A DNA stretch of 64,000 nucleotides from Paracyclopina nana. Its lineage: Eukaryota > Arthropoda > Copepoda > Cyclopoida > Cyclopettidae. The notes under the pieces are model-generated. The model did not search any database, was not told the origin of the DNA, and saw only the letters and a list, made by a program, of their open reading frames with translations. Shown piece after piece: positions 14,401 through 27,424 of the stretch. How positions within the stretch are numbered: position 1 is the first letter of the stretch; each line of letters starts with the position of its first letter. A program made the position numbers and the translations under genes. The DNA is taken from positions 2,919,001-2,983,000 of the forward strand of contig JAGUCH010000008.1 in NCBI GenBank assembly GCA_019096065.1, written 5' to 3'.

Positions 14401-17400
14401 CTCTTGCAAAATGGCGTTACATTAGAATACTACAAGGACAGAGAGCAAGCCACTGCTCTCTATTATGGCTTGCGTTGACTCTCATCTTGGCAGTATAATT
14501 TTCCACAACACACTAAGATAAGGGCTATGGTACACGAGAAATTGAGGCTTTTTTCTCCTCTCAGAAGAGTGAATTTCCATTTAGTATGCATGTTCTCCCT
14601 GTCTCTCTCACTATCTCACAATTAGGCATAGATCGCATTTCGGCTCGACAATAAATGATGCCTTTCTTATTGGGAGCTTGGAAACTCTTAGCAGAATCTA
14701 TTAGCTTCGCTGTCTGGTGGATTTGAGGAAAAGCTTTCAGTTTGCTTGTATTGCTGTGAGTTGATCTCTACTACTTGCTCCTACTATTTTAGTATGTATT
14801 TGCGCGCGTCCCTAAAAAACTTGCCTCTCGCACAACAACAACTGCCTTGGGACTTTATTAGCACTTGTCCCAGCTCATTTGCAGCTAGCTTGCATCAGCA
14901 CCAGAATTTTGCCTAAAAATCCTTGGATCCTTGGATTGTGACAATTTGAAGTTGTCTGATAATGCCTTTCTTTTAGTACACTATCGCAAGAATGTATTGC
15001 AAGCTGGTGAGCAAATGTTAGCGCAAATTGTTGTAGTGTGAGCTGCCATCCAGCTTTGGCTCCATGTTTTGGCTGTTGCAGAAGAATATCCAGCCATTAA
15101 AGCTGGGAGGAAGAGGCAGCAAAACAACGTGCAGTCGTTCGAGCTTTTGGCAATATTGTTTTCTACTCCTAAAATAAGGAAGAATGGCCCCTTTCAAATC
15201 TTGCAGGTTTACTTTTCCCACAATCCATCAACGTTGGTTGGCCAAACTTTTCTCACTCCTTTTTTCGAGTAGCTTGCAAAAAGCCATCGTCTAGGCATGC
15301 TGCAAAATCTGGGTGTGCAAAAACACAAAATGCCACATGAGTCCATATCAATTACTCTGGATAACGTTGTATTTTCAGTTCGTCAGCGATGCCACGACCA
15401 AGTCATTTTCAACGCCATTTTCGCGGCCATGGTGCTTTTCAACAAACAATTCACCCGTTTCTAGCTGACAACTCAGTGATTCAGCCATGCATGAGGAGTA
15501 AAAAAAACGAACATTAATATCGGAATATCTGAAGTGAAAAGATAACCCCACTACTACTACCATGACTATTTTGCCACCAACCAAGAAGAGTGAAAAAGGG
15601 CTTTTCTGTTGTGCTGAAAGCCTTTTACCAAGCATATATAGTGTATATCTGAGTTCCATGACATGTGCCACACTTCACTCACACTGTTCCACCATTGGTA
15701 AGTAAATATTGGAATTTTATTTCCCCACACGTCCTCTGTCTTTCTCTGCTTCAATTTTGAGCACATTTGGGTTCGATTTCCGAAAGGACCTGGGTTAACC
15801 TACAGAACATTTCCCTGGAGGAATTTGCAGGGTGACACACTGGGGACAAGGGGACTTAAAGCTACTCACTCTTCTGTGGCTGAAAATTGCCTTTTCCCCC
15901 CACTGTGCTTCAACTGTGAATTCCTCGGTTTGTGGCTGAGTTAAAATTCATCCTGTATCCATTTTCGGATTACTTTTTTGGCCCCTTTGTCCAGTTTGTT
16001 CTCATTAGTCTTAGCTGTTTGCAGAGGCCTGGTCACCACCTCTACCAGTATATTCGTCCAAAGCAACAAAGTACTGCTTCGAAAAACTTCCACTGAAGGA
16101 TTTCTTTTGGCTTTGCTTATCTGTCTAACTGAGTAGGAAACGACCCACGATCTGCGAAAGCTTTGTTGACGCCACAATAACAAAGAAAAGCAGACATTGA
16201 TCAAAAAGTGACACCACCAGATTAACAGCACTCTTTTGTGCACATCATATATATACAATCGTATCAGTGCATGCATGCATAGAATCCCCCTTTTTTGCAG
16301 GAAATTAGGCATGAACACTAGCTTATTCTTTTCCACCAACTTGATATACTCGAATTTACTTCAGTGACTTCCACAATGAGCGCAATTTTCCCGGCTTTAA
16401 AGGGCCCTGTGAAAAGGGGGGAAATTCCGAGCAATTAATTTTCCCGAGTGAAAATAACTCCTTGCTCTTCATTCCATTTGTTGAAATTCCGGCATCAAAT
16501 GAGCCAGGCGAAAAACTAGCATTACGCTTTCTTAATATATTTTTAGCTGATTTTTGAAATGGTGTAATTACTTCCACTTTTGTTTTCAGTTATATAAATA
16601 AATCAACTAGACCTTTCTAAAAGCATGAAGATCACGCAAAAGTTCCCATTTTGACGTGTCAAAGTGACTGAGAGGATTTGGGTGATGCCGAAAGCCTCCA
16701 AAGTCATATACAAGGATTCTTTTTTAGATGGCCTTTAAAAATCTGCTGGCTCTTTTTGTTATAGTACACTGTGGAACGTCGTCGGATGTTTGAATTTTTC
16801 CCGCCTTTTTATGGCGGCTCGTTACCATGGAAATCTAGCTGGATTTCGAATTCGTGGAAGCTGAAGAGAAGCTTCCTTCTCTCGGTGTGTCACCAATGTT
16901 CAGGGGAAACTGGATCAAAATCGCAGCGTTGAGTTAATTAAGATTTGGGATATTTTAGGCATCGTACGTGCAGCTTGTAATAACTTGCGCGGACTCTCCC
17001 TGGTTTTGCCTCCTTGGGGAGTGAGTAAAATAAAGTTTTTATCAAAAATCTCTACTGCAGCGAGCTCGCTGGCATGGTGAGCAACTTTCGGTGTGCAAAA
17101 GGATATAGAAGAACTTGGACTGCTGCAGTGTCAAAGTTAATAAGAATCTGGCTCTCGCGAGCAAATATTCAAGCTAACAGCTGCATTGGACCTTTTACTC
17201 CTCCTCGGGTAGCAGCAGCTATGAAAAAATGGGTCTTTTGAGTTCCCCTTTTATTATTCCCTAGACTCCATTGTCGCAATGTTCAATGTTATGCTGACAC
17301 CCTTTTCCAGGCCTAGTAAGTCTTTTCCACCAGGTCATTTTCCAATATGCTGCTTATCCTGCATATATCACTAAACTGTACTGAAGATTAGCTTGTACAC

Positions 17401-20400
17401 AAGGCTTTTTAGTGAAAGAATGGAAGCCCTGTTCATGAAAAAATTAAGTGTGGCCAAAATACATTTTTTAGTTAGTCACACATTTCAAATTGAGAGATAG
17501 TACGAGGTCAGGGCTCGTGAAGGGGGGGAAAAGCCCCCATTCTTCTTTTTGTGGCCTTGTTAGATAGCGTGGTTAAAAAGGATGCTAGCTTACAAATGTA
17601 CTACAAGCTCTCAGCCCCATAAAGCACATTGTGAAAGTTGGAGAGCAAACCTCATTCGCAGCTAGCAGCACTCTTACATCCTTCATTCAAGAAGTCATTG
17701 TTGTTTTTGGCTCCACAGCTCTATTGAAATCTACACATAAACCATGCATAACTATTCAACTGCTTTCTAACCTAATTGAAACTCTCCTATGAAAAATTGA
17801 GAGTCAGAAGAAAGAAAGGGTCAGGTGTGGTTTAGTATGTTGAACTGACAATATATACTAGTAGCTTGGAGCAAATGTACGACTCTATATACGTATATTT
17901 GAGCAAGTGAGGCCATTTCCATGCAGCAGTATACTACAGTAGTGTGAAGGGGGCAATTCAGGGTCTTTCTCATGCAAATCAACCTCGGCCGCGTCAAAAT
18001 CGGCGCGCGCTCGAGAGGAAGAAAAGAAAGAAATATACTCTACTTCTCCTCACTTTCATTTTCCGCAATTCAATAGCAAATAGCATCTTGTGGCGAAAGA
18101 AGCTTGCGTGGAAAAACCTCAATGTTTACTTTCAATCTTGGCATGGCTAAAAAAAACAGTATGTATAGTACTACTACCACACCAGCTAGCGCAGCAGAGA
18201 GAAGTGGCTGCTGCTTGCGATTGAAAATCTGAGTGGATGACATAGATCTTCCATTTTCTTTATGGTCGTACTGAAATCTCCGGATATGAGATCTACTCCT
18301 CCTCTGAGCATTATATCATAGTTTATTTTGCTCAGACCTGCTCAGATTTGGCGACAGCACTCGTCAAATTGCCAATTAACTTGGCACATCTCGACCTGAT
18401 CCAATCACTGTAATCTTCTATGCAAACGATGATGATTAAGAAAGCTCCCTTCAATTTCGAAAGCCATCTGACTTTTCATGGCCGTCGTAGTCGTGTCCCT
18501 GAATTGGTTTTTGTCCGGTGCATTACGTTGATTAAAGCTCGCCAAAAGGTAAAGAAACATGATGGAATGCCACGTGGACTGACCTAAATCGTCTGGTAAA
18601 GGAAAAGCAGTGTATATATATAGTAAATCGGATTTCGCAGAGTAACTGTGATGTTGGCTGTCATATTCGGGTGGTGGAAAAAATGAGCCATTTCAGTGCT
18701 CGTAGATACAGCAAAGTACCTTCCTTTGAGACAATGGCCACCAGCATCATGAAACAGCTTTTGTCCATTGAGATTGCTGCCCTCTAAAAAAAGACTGATT
18801 AGTTTTCTGCTGCTCTCTTCTGCCTTTTGCTCTTTTCATTTCCGGGCAGAAAAAGATTTTGCAATCCCACCCAGAAATGATTTTATTGCGAGCTTTCACC
18901 ACGTGGTTTTATTTTCACATAAGTAGGATAACCCAGTTTGTCAGTAGGACATAACAAGGCTTCTTCTTCTTCCTCGTCGTCGCCGTGGGTGGAAGTTTCA
19001 ATTTTGGAGTGGAAGCAGCAGAGGTTCTGACTTGCAAATCATGCCTCTTTTTGAACTGCAAATTGTGGCTGGAAAACTTTTGCCAGCTCGCGAGTGAAGA
19101 AAAAAGCAAAGAAGGAGCACACGTATCTAGCTGTCATTGCTTGAGTTTTTCAGAGGTTTCAAGGAACTTGCGAAAGTGCAAGCAATATACTACACTGCGC
19201 AATTTTGTTTTGAGGAGTCTAAACTCAACTATTGAAAAAAGGTGGCTGGCCAACTTTGTTCCAAAACACAATATTCTCAGTAATTGGTTGCAAAAAATCT
19301 GCATAAATGGTGGAAAAAAGCAGTTTTTTGGCTCTGTGCAAAAAGGAGTTTTCCAGTGTGCGAAAGCTGGCCTTGGCTCACGGGGCTACTATTTTCGTTC
19401 CAAAATGATACGAGTCCTTAGAGAAGTCCTTTGAGATCTAGTGGCAACCAACTTTTTAATGGCTTGAGAAAAGGAGACGCCCACTTTCCCATGGCAGCTG
19501 TAATGAGAGCTGCTAAATACATTCCGCTGGCTCTTTATCTATTCCTAGTTTACTTCACTTTCGTTCAAACTTACTAGTAATGGTAAGCTGCCGCCATTTC
19601 GTAGCCATTTACCTGCGGAAAATCTGATAGAAATAAATGATCACTCTCGCTACGTCAGCAAAAGACTTAGCATAGTAAGACCATTATACTATATATCCTA
19701 CTGAAAACGAAAGCTACGCGCCTTTTACAAATCCCATTTAAGCGCACAGCAATAAGTACAACATTTTATTTCACTCTCTTCATTCCCAGCCAAATTAAAT
19801 CAATCCGCCAGGTTTCTTTCGATCTAGGCTATCTTCCCCTTTTTCTTGCCATCTCCCTGTTTTTGCCTACCCCTTTTAGTTTTTTTCGAGCTCTTCGCAG
19901 AACGCAAAGAGGGAAATGATGTTTGCATTTCTAACAAGATATGTTATGACGATGAAGATGGGGAGGTTTTGGTACCAAATCTTCTAGTACCACTATAAAT
20001 ATAAAGCACACAAAAAACATATGCTAGTACACAAATTGGCAAGTTGAAATTACCTGAATTTCACAGGGGACTGCGCCCTAGTTGCATCTCTTCGTGAAAG
20101 TGTATTGCTCGCATAAATTTAAATTTCAAAGTGTGAGTGAAAAATGAAGACAAATGCATTCCGTATACGGGAACCAGTTGTGCTACGTACACACGAGCTG
20201 CCAACATCCCTGCTTCTTCCCTTTGTTGCCCCTCTACAGTTGTCCTTTGAAAGTCAATTTTATGTAGTGCACAAAGAAGAGTTGAGAGTAAAAAAAAAAC
20301 TTTGATTACTGTACTACAGTGAGTGCTTTTTGAGTGCCGAGCTGGAATTCCTCAATTATTTACCCTGCTCGCTTTCTTTTTTCTGTAATTGGTTAGGTTC

Positions 20401-20530
20401 ATTTTATGGGGGGGACATCCCCCTTTGTGAGATTGCATTGATGAGCTGCACATTATACTACTATACCAAGTCCTATTCCTTTGAAGTTTTGATGCTGCTA
20501 ATTGTCCTCTTCAATTTGAGCTTTAACTAG
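2420..20530 (+). CDS. Beaten-path (Beat) family immunoglobulin protein, long-intron paralog
   Basis: Secreted or membrane-tethered cell-surface protein with two Ig-type domains. Beat proteins bind Sidestep-family receptors during axon guidance and synaptic matching (family knowledge). Exons I place: 2420-2686, 3365-3500, 8427-8560, 13297-13543 and, less surely, 20397-20530. They give an open frame of 305 residues. The start at 2420 is chosen because it opens a signal peptide (MTKWLVLLFTLMVDG). Ig1 runs from the Cys of VCEYQ, through WYKDNKEFY, to the GTYRC of exon 2. Ig2 has the Cys of VLCTS and the Cys of LKCTA. The last exon was picked because its phase fits, its acceptor has a long pyrimidine tract, and it ends in a hydrophobic tail (FEVLMLLIVLF), as in the paralog at 40646-45011. 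The first four exons are firm; the fifth is a guess. Introns are 678, 4926, 4736 and 6853 bp. Confidence 0.82.
6165..6930. repeat. Fold-back array of degenerate ~25-35 bp repeats in two inverted arms
   Basis: The left arm (about 6178-6440) repeats variants of CTTGGATCGACTAGAAC followed by ACTGT-like bases. The right arm (about 6665-6922) repeats the reverse complement, variants of GTCGATCCAAGGACG. About 225 bp of unrelated AT-rich sequence separates them. Inverted arms built from direct subrepeats are the architecture of Foldback-type elements. I see no transposase frame and no clear target-site duplication. It lies in intron 2 of the Beat gene. Confidence 0.65.
9044..10668. mobile_element. 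TTAA-flanked palindromic non-autonomous DNA transposon (piggyBac-like MITE)
   Basis: The whole 1625-bp segment is an inverted repeat about an axis at 9856. The outer roughly 600 bp of each arm are almost identical; the inner 150-200 bp per arm have diverged. Both ends read TTAA then GGGCCACTGACTGGCTC, so the TTAA tetranucleotides at 9044-9047 and 10665-10668 look like a target-site duplication, the hallmark of the piggyBac superfamily. A 120-codon open frame occurs in each arm (9111-9473 and 10239-10601) and differs at one residue. It matches no protein I know and is best explained as arm sequence, not a gene. There is no transposase, so mobilisation would need one in trans. It is inserted in intron 3 of the Beat gene. 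Confidence 0.8.
10669..13296. other. Remainder of Beat intron 3
   Basis: Nothing recognisable. The frames are short, and the only repeat I noticed is a CAT/ATC run near 12950-12965. Confidence 0.5.
13544..20396. other. Putative intron 4 of the long Beat gene
   Basis: About 6.9 kb without a supportable gene. The longest frames (15941-16339 on the minus strand and 18985-19434 on the plus strand) begin at non-ATG codons or lack any family resemblance. No tRNA, CRISPR or transposon ends were seen. Confidence 0.45.
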
Positions 20531-23500
20531 TTCCAACTTACTCAGTCTTGTTTGACTTGTCAAACAATTCAAAGAACCCCTAGTGTAGTATTCTACAAGT
20601 TGTGTGTGAGAGACCCTCGCTCCAAGTTTTGGCTGGCTGTTGGTACCCAAAAAAATCCAATTCTAGCGGAAGTGGTATAACTAGTGCCAAATTCGCACAA
20701 TTTTTGCCCTTCATTCTTCCAGATCAAGTTTTGGTGTTGAGTAGAAATCCCTCTGTGTCTATCAGCCTGCAGCTTGTGTACTACTATTACACCGAAAGCT
20801 TGTCTCCAGAAGTTTCTTTTCTTTCAGCGTCAGTCACAAGAGACTAAACTGAGACAAACTAAAATCCCACTGAACAGCCCATCCATTGTTTTCCAACAAC
20901 TTCTAGTACACTACTCTATCCAATTCAGGAGACAAATAAAACATGTAAAATGCTTTTTGCAGGGATTTCTTTTTATTAGCAATTTGTAATCGCCGGAATG
21001 AAAAGGCAATTTGTAATCGTGGTCAACAGCTTTCGCGGGTGTGTGTGGCTTTTTCCTTCGCGTAAACTCACTTTATTTTCTTTGCTCGTTTGCAGGATTG
21101 CCCACGAGGGTCCAAAAACTGAGAAAAAGGGCCAATGTGACAGTAACATGTGTCTACCCATAGAAGATTCGGATGAAAGAATAGAAAGCTACTACCGAAA
21201 AGAAGACTTTCTAGACCCTTTCCTTCTTTTTGCCTTCAACTCTCCCTAGGGACTTCTATTGTTACGTACCCGTCAAAAAGACTCTTTAGAGCTTCAAACA
21301 TTACTTGAGAGAGACAATCACAGTGATCACACACAGATTTTTCATTCGAGACGAGAATGAGTGAAAGCCGACGAAAATCACCTAGCCTGCATATGTATCA
21401 ATGTGTGTTGTAAATCTAATTTCATGTAGCTCATTCCACTCGTTTTTAGGCTGAAATATACATGTAGTACACTATATATATGATATGCATTTCGTCAACA
21501 ATAATAAAAAAGGACTGTCAATTCACTCAATGTAGCAAGAGGAGGAAAGTGTTACGCTTGCAACATCATGCATCAAGTCCTCAATCAATATGTCATGTTT
21601 GCAGTAACAAAATAGTGGCTTGGCCAAGGTTCAGCACTTTCCCCATTTCTCACGCGGGCTGAACGAGGGATGCTCGCACCACACTGGGAAAATTACAAAA
21701 AATGCACATAATGGAAAAAATGCAATTGACATTATGCTACGACATGCATTATTTTTATATTATGCCAAACCGCCCGCTGTGAAGTGAAAGCAACCCTAGC
21801 TGGTGATTACACGCCCTGTGCATATACTAGTATGGTAGGAAACGGGGTAAATAAATAATCTTAATAATCGCAGACGGAAGCGTACGATTGCATCCAATGT
21901 CCTCGCATATGAAGCATCTTTTGCAACTCGAAGCAAATAGTAGATACCACCCTCTATTGGCTATGTGTTTGTCGGCTGATGATCAATATTCATGAGCCCG
22001 CGAGCTAGGGGAAACATTTTTCACCCCATCATATTATCCCACGTGCCAATAAATTCAATTGCCCAATGCATTGATCAGATCTATGCGAAATCATGTTTGA
22101 ATGGCGGCAATGCACTTGGGAAAAACAGCTTGGTATACTATTTTTCGTATAGACAGCAGTATCATAACAAAGACACTCCATCTACCGAGTTTTTTGAAGA
22201 AACACTTGCGAGCCGAGTTCAAAATCACATTTTGTATAGATGAGTTGAGCCACTTTATTCAGGGCAAATAGTTATTGTAAATGGTTACTTTGTTTTTACT
22301 AATGCATAGCTTCAGGACTCTAACGTCTTGATGTTCTATGTTTTTTTGAGTATAATAGATTTAAAATTATTTTATTTTACCGTCATAAAGTAATCCTTTA
22401 CCAAAATTGATAACTCTTATGCGCTTGGGTCTTTATTTCGAACTACTTTAGGAGTCGCAAAAACGCGCCAACTCAATTTTTTTGCTCGAGCAGTGTCAGC
22501 TGAAAATCACAAATGTTGCCCATAAAGGCCGCTGGGATCGCCCTTCATCAATGTTATTGTTATGATACTTATGTGAATACCTTATTGCTCCTAAAGCATC
22601 AAAGGTGTCTTTTTTGTAGCACCGAGAAATGTGCAAAGCAAGTGCACTTTTTTCCAGTGCAATTTGCATCAAAAACCTCGATATAACCACGTCACAGAAT
22701 TCTATGCACAGTCAACTTGCCCGAGGTCATGTAGCAGAAACATCAGAAAACATGTGAGCTGACCTGCACAATAAAGGGTAAATGCTGCTGACGGTGATCC
22801 CTGACAAGCACAGATATCTACTTAAATATTATGGGCTGCACGTTGCAACTAACAGGCTCAGCCGCAAATCTGATACGCATTGTAGCCTTTTGAATAAAAT
22901 TGGATTTTTTTGCCAATTCTTGCCATTTCTGCAATTGGGCTTTGCTCACGGTGTAGTTACATTTTTCCGAATAATGTAAAAAAGATGGCATTAGAAGTAA
23001 CCTCCGATTCTTTTTCAAAGTCGCTTAAACTAGTTCGTCGCATAATCGTTATCATTTGGCTTTTTGACTTTAAAAAACGAAATATTTGGCGTTTTTGTCA
23101 AGAAAGGAGATATTATCTGCCTTTGCCAGATAGCTCAAGTGTATTTCAAGATTGATTTTCTTGGGCAAATTGTCCTATAAAACATGCAAGTATAACAGAA
23201 TTTGACCTTAAAATGACTACAAGAAAGGATTAGATCTTGCTTTTAAAAAATTAGGAGACTGAAATATTAGTGCAGTAGTTGATATATATCTAATCTGGAT
23301 GCTCTTAAAATTGATCGGAGGTTCAATATTTTTAGATCGGGGCTAGTAGCGGGGCGGGTGGAAACAGAAACAGATCGAAATACAATTTTCAGCCCGCTTA
23401 GCTTACACTGCTATTAGCTGGGGTATCATTAGCTCCTTCTGGCGGCAAAAATCATTACTACCAGAGCCTCCGTGAGCAAAGCCCAATACAAGTGATACAT

Positions 23501-25937
23501 GCACTATATGTACGAAAAATCTAGTACATGAACTGCTGCTGTGTGAAGCAGCCTACTTTTATGCCATGTCAGTTATTGTACAAAACTGGCTTGAGGTTAC
23601 AAGAAAAGGCTTTTTACACCTTATGCTATTACCGGGCTTGCATGAAGAATGATTCGATCGTTCAAAAAGGGGAAAAAGCCGTATGTGTCCTCTTTTTTAA
23701 AAGGCCATGGGTACGCATGCTATATTCAATTCGTGGAGAATTTGCTCCATATGTTCATGGCTGCCACAAAAGGCCTTTCTAAAAGAAGAGAAGAGGAAAA
23801 AACGAATGGCTGCGAAAAATGGAAATGGGCGTTTTATTTTTAACGAATGGTAGTCGTTTGAAAATTCGCGACATTGTGTGTAGCACATTTTTGCCACATT
23901 GGGAATCACAAGCATAGCAAAATGCCAAGCTGCTTAAGGATGACTTTTCGTACCCCAACGCTTGCAATAATTATTGGCAATTCTAGAAATAAAGCAAACT
24001 TGAGCCCAGTGTGCTCAGTTTTCTCAAATGAGCTTGTTTTATGCACACAAAACATGGCTGCAGCCATCTTGTCCCGCTCAGCAAAAAGCCTTAGCAATGC
24101 ACTACTTCAGCCATAAAACCGTGGTATGTTTTTCCCCCAAGCAAAATGGCTATTTCTTCTTGATTAAATGTGTTGCCTTTGCAAATGGCCACGGTTTGTC
24201 TGATGGTAGAATAAACGCTATAATTGGAATCTGGTTGGCTTTGTTTCAACGATATGACTTTGTGGATGTTCGCACTCTTCTTCTCTTCTCTCACTTCCAA
24301 GTTCTCACTATATGTAAATGGAAAGTAATCAATTATTTATGGATCAGAGCTAGCCATGGCTCTCTATATAGGAGAGTAGCTTTATATGCTGCAGCTTTAC
24401 ACCGGCAACTCAATTTGAAGGCTAAAAGCTTTTGGCGTGATCATGATGATGCTTTCTAAATTAGTGCCATAATATATTGAGCTTCAAATTTTTCACCACT
24501 CTCATCTCAACATTTCCAGAAGCTCCATCATCCTAGAAAGCTTTCTTCTTGCTAAAAATTATAAAGTGGCTCAGGCCAAAGTTTGAGGCCAGTTTGCAGT
24601 TGAAGATTTTTCGGATGGTCTAGCAAAAATACATTTAAAAAATAGAGGCTTTTTCAGGCCAGTTCTGACTTTAATAAGCTGCATGTGTCATGGAAATGGT
24701 ACATATTTTTCAGTTTGCTTTCAATCAGCAGTAAAGTGGAAAGTTGTCGAGAGCTGGTCGAGAGGAGGTTAAAAGTCGTTTGCAAACTTTTCCAATGAAG
24801 AACTTTGGGGCGTTTGTGGTCATCTAATCTCTGATCGAGAAAGTCAAGCCACAAAGGTGGCAAAGATGACTGAAAACTTTCCAAATTTGCTTCACGCACT
24901 CTGAGAGCAAGGAAGGCTTTTAAAAAGTAATTTGGAAAGCTTCCTAAAAATGCCATTTTCAGCGCTTTACATAATTTAGCAAAGATTCATTCTAGTTTCT
25001 GTTGAATGCTTTCAATATTGCAAGAGAACCAAATGAAAAAGGCTTTCCCATCCATTTCCAAATTACTTTTTCTTGCCATTTTCTACTTCCATATTCACAA
25101 GAAGTTGATGTCATGCCTTAGCAGTTTGTTGAAAGTCATTTGTCAAGTTGAAAGGCTTTCCTATTCCTAAAAATTCGTACCCTTGGGTTCTCTAACCATC
25201 AAGGTTGCGAGACTGAAGAAATACACTTTCCCCAATAAAGCCTGGCGGATAGTTTTTCCTTTTTACTCATTTCAATAGGCAAGGCAATTAAGTTGAACAA
25301 GTTTTTAAACGAATCGTATTTTTACAACTACTATATCGAGTAGTCGGCAGGTATAAAATGTTGAATACGTACGTACAACAGACCTATACAAAGCGTTAGT
25401 AATTGCCTTGAGCGAGTCCTAAAAAATACTGCAAAGCATATAATGACTAACATTAAAAAAATCATTGGCGCAATAATAATATTTGTGGTGTGTCTATTGA
25501 TTCAATTCTAAAATTGTGCTTTGCTCTAATTACTTAAAATTCCCAAAAGTTACTAAAGATTACTATCATTTGTAAATGTAGCACAATTACTTAAGAAAAG
25601 CAATGGGGATAAAAATACTACGATGTATTTTCAGATTAATTTTTATAGGACACATTCAATATCAGTAAATGCATATTCTTCTACTCTCATCGTGGGCACT
25701 TAATTTTTGTTGATGCTCTGTATCTGAGTCCGCCCTCTCGCGCAACTTTGCCGTGTTGCTCTTTGCTACATTGCGTTACGCTCAACCTGCGCTCTCGATC
25801 GACCACCGCAACTTCACCCTCGCCACAGTATATAGAATAACTTCCCCACTTACGCACCACAACGCCAGTCTATTCCAGTCACCTTGAACTGTCAAATGGG
25901 GTAGGATCGCTGAGTAGTAGGAGAATAAATACCCAAA
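20531..25937. other. Gene-less stretch between Beat and the zinc-knuckle gene
   Basis: No coding region could be supported. At 20760-20830 there is a weak, partly decayed resemblance to the candidate last Beat exon (both would read Tyr-rich YYYTxS then an EV-hydrophobic run). A strong acceptor at 21095 precedes a 22-codon frame that is phase-compatible with the Beat gene but has no hydrophobic tail. Just upstream of the next gene, a TATA-like TATATAG lies near 25829-25836. Confidence 0.4.
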
Positions 25938-26831
25938 ATGAAGACACAAAAACTTTTCGTCTATTGCTGCCTCTGCCAAAGCTATGGCAACCACAAAACA
26001 TTCAAGTGCCCCTACTTGATTTGCATTTTCTGCAAAGGCTCTGGACATACCAAACTCCATTGCGATCTGTTCAACAATCATGGATTGCCAGCAAAAATCA
26101 GCGTGTCAGTCCAGACTGACTTCGTATACGACGAAATTTTTATCATCAAGAAAGAAGAGCCAGAAGAATACGAAAATTTGGAGCATATCATTTCTGATGA
26201 AGAATTGATGAAGACAGCTCTGTGGAATCAGGAAGAAATTGGTGAGAAGACTGAAGAATCTATACCAATAACAAATTGTGTTAATGCCCTCCAAGACAAT
26301 GTCAAAGACACTTTGGCTATAGAATCAGGTGTAGACAGCTATGAAAGGCAATTTGAAACCGTTTCACGCCATAGCAGCGAAACTCTTAAAGATTTTAATG
26401 ACAAGGAAAAACTAGAGGAATCCACAGACAATCAAGTGGCTAATCTAGCTATAGAGAAAATAGCCCTTAACAATAAGGACACTCAATCATTTGCCAAGAT
26501 TGCTAAGAATCTTGCACCAGTTAAAAAATACCTACGAATTATTTCAACCCATGAGAGACAAAAAGTTTGTGCAGGAATGAATGATTCGATCAGCTTAACA
26601 TGCAGGATGAAATTGGCTTCTATGAAAAATTTGAAGGTTGGGCAGAAAATCCATATAACTTTGGTATCCAGAAAAAAGCAAAAATTTCCTAAAGGAATAA
26701 GCCTCAGAGAAGAGTTTGCAAAGATTGAAAATAAGCGGGGCGATTTCTTCATTAAAGTTCATTTAAGCTCAGATTGTAGGGACATTTCTACGGCCCGACT
26801 TGCCACATATTTTTTAGCTGAAGCTGTCTAA
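25938..26831 (+). CDS. Intronless orphan protein with two N-terminal CCHC zinc knuckles
   Basis: A 297-residue protein from one uninterrupted frame, starting at an ATG in good context (CCAAAATGA). Residues about 10-40 carry two Cys/His clusters, C-x2-C-x5-H-x4-C and C-x2-C-x4-H-x4-C (CIFCKGSGHTKLHC), spaced by only Pro-Tyr-Leu-Ile. Such knuckles typically bind single-stranded RNA or DNA. An acidic segment follows (IKKEEPEEYENLE, which fits a sumoylation consensus), then a long polar middle and a more structured-looking basic C-terminal third. I do not recognise a full-length family. The CP-x-L spacing between the knuckles faintly recalls Nanos, and the lack of introns would also fit a domesticated retroelement Gag. 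Neither is proven. Confidence 0.7.
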   Translation: MKTQKLFVYCCLCQSYGNHKTFKCPYLICIFCKGSGHTKLHCDLFNNHGLPAKISVSVQTDFVYDEIFIIKKEEPEEYENLEHIISDEELMKTALWNQEEIGEKTEESIPITNCVNALQDNVKDTLAIESGVDSYERQFETVSRHSSETLKDFNDKEKLEESTDNQVANLAIEKIALNNKDTQSFAKIAKNLAPVKKYLRIISTHERQKVCAGMNDSISLTCRMKLASMKNLKVGQKIHITLVSRKKQKFPKGISLREEFAKIENKRGDFFIKVHLSSDCRDISTARLATYFLAEAV

Positions 26832-27424
26832 AAATGGCGCAGGAGTGTCAAATATGAATCTTCTTAACCCATGTTTGAAATAGTAGGTGAGTGCAACTTG
26901 AATTAATAGTATATAACAAGTGCAAGTGGACACATGTAGTCCTTCACTTGACATGGGTTGCAAAGCAAGAAAAAAATTATTAATGCTTTGTAACAAATCA
27001 ACCATGTGCTACTAATTTGAATGTACCCTTCGGTTTTGTGTACTTTTCTATCCACACTTATGTGTGCGGCCGAATTCATAGATTTGTGAGCACTTTTGCA
27101 ATAAATGTTCACAATTCTCAGAATTTATGACCTCCCAATATTGTAATAATTCTTGCCTATTTTATTTACCATCAGCTTTGCTAAATACAGCTTCTCAACA
27201 ATACGTAGTGAAACAGTGTTTGTACTATTGCTTAATACAAGATGATCTATACGCTTAATATATAATATGTTGACCGGATTAACCCTATTAGCGAGCATTT
27301 TATTTCATGCTAAGTTTTTACATAATTATCTGGGAACGTTGCGTCGTTGCCGTAAGTCAGCTGATTGTTTGTTTACATTTGACGCGGATAACAAATTCAT
27401 GTTTTGAGATGCTTAACTGTGAAG
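26832..27424. other. Intergenic spacer, AT-rich
   Basis: It separates the zinc-knuckle gene from SLIMP. An AATAAA occurs near 27102. A CGTTGCGTCGTTGCCG stretch near 27338, close to the downstream ATG, may belong to the SLIMP promoter. No gene was seen. Confidence 0.4.

Noticed and set aside
15764..15785. GGTTCGATTT, resembling a tRNA T-arm box
   Set aside because: No A box or foldable acceptor stem in the expected upstream position.
15941..16339. 132-codon minus-strand open frame
   Set aside because: Composition looks random, there is no ATG-supported conserved domain, and it lies in the same putative intron.
18985..19434. 149-codon plus-strand open frame
   Set aside because: It begins at a non-ATG codon, has no family resemblance, and lies in a putative intron.
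21096..21163. Phase-compatible short exon after a strong acceptor as the end of the long Beat gene
   Set aside because: It would add 22 basic residues without the hydrophobic tail seen in the paralog; 20397-20530 fits better, though neither is proven.
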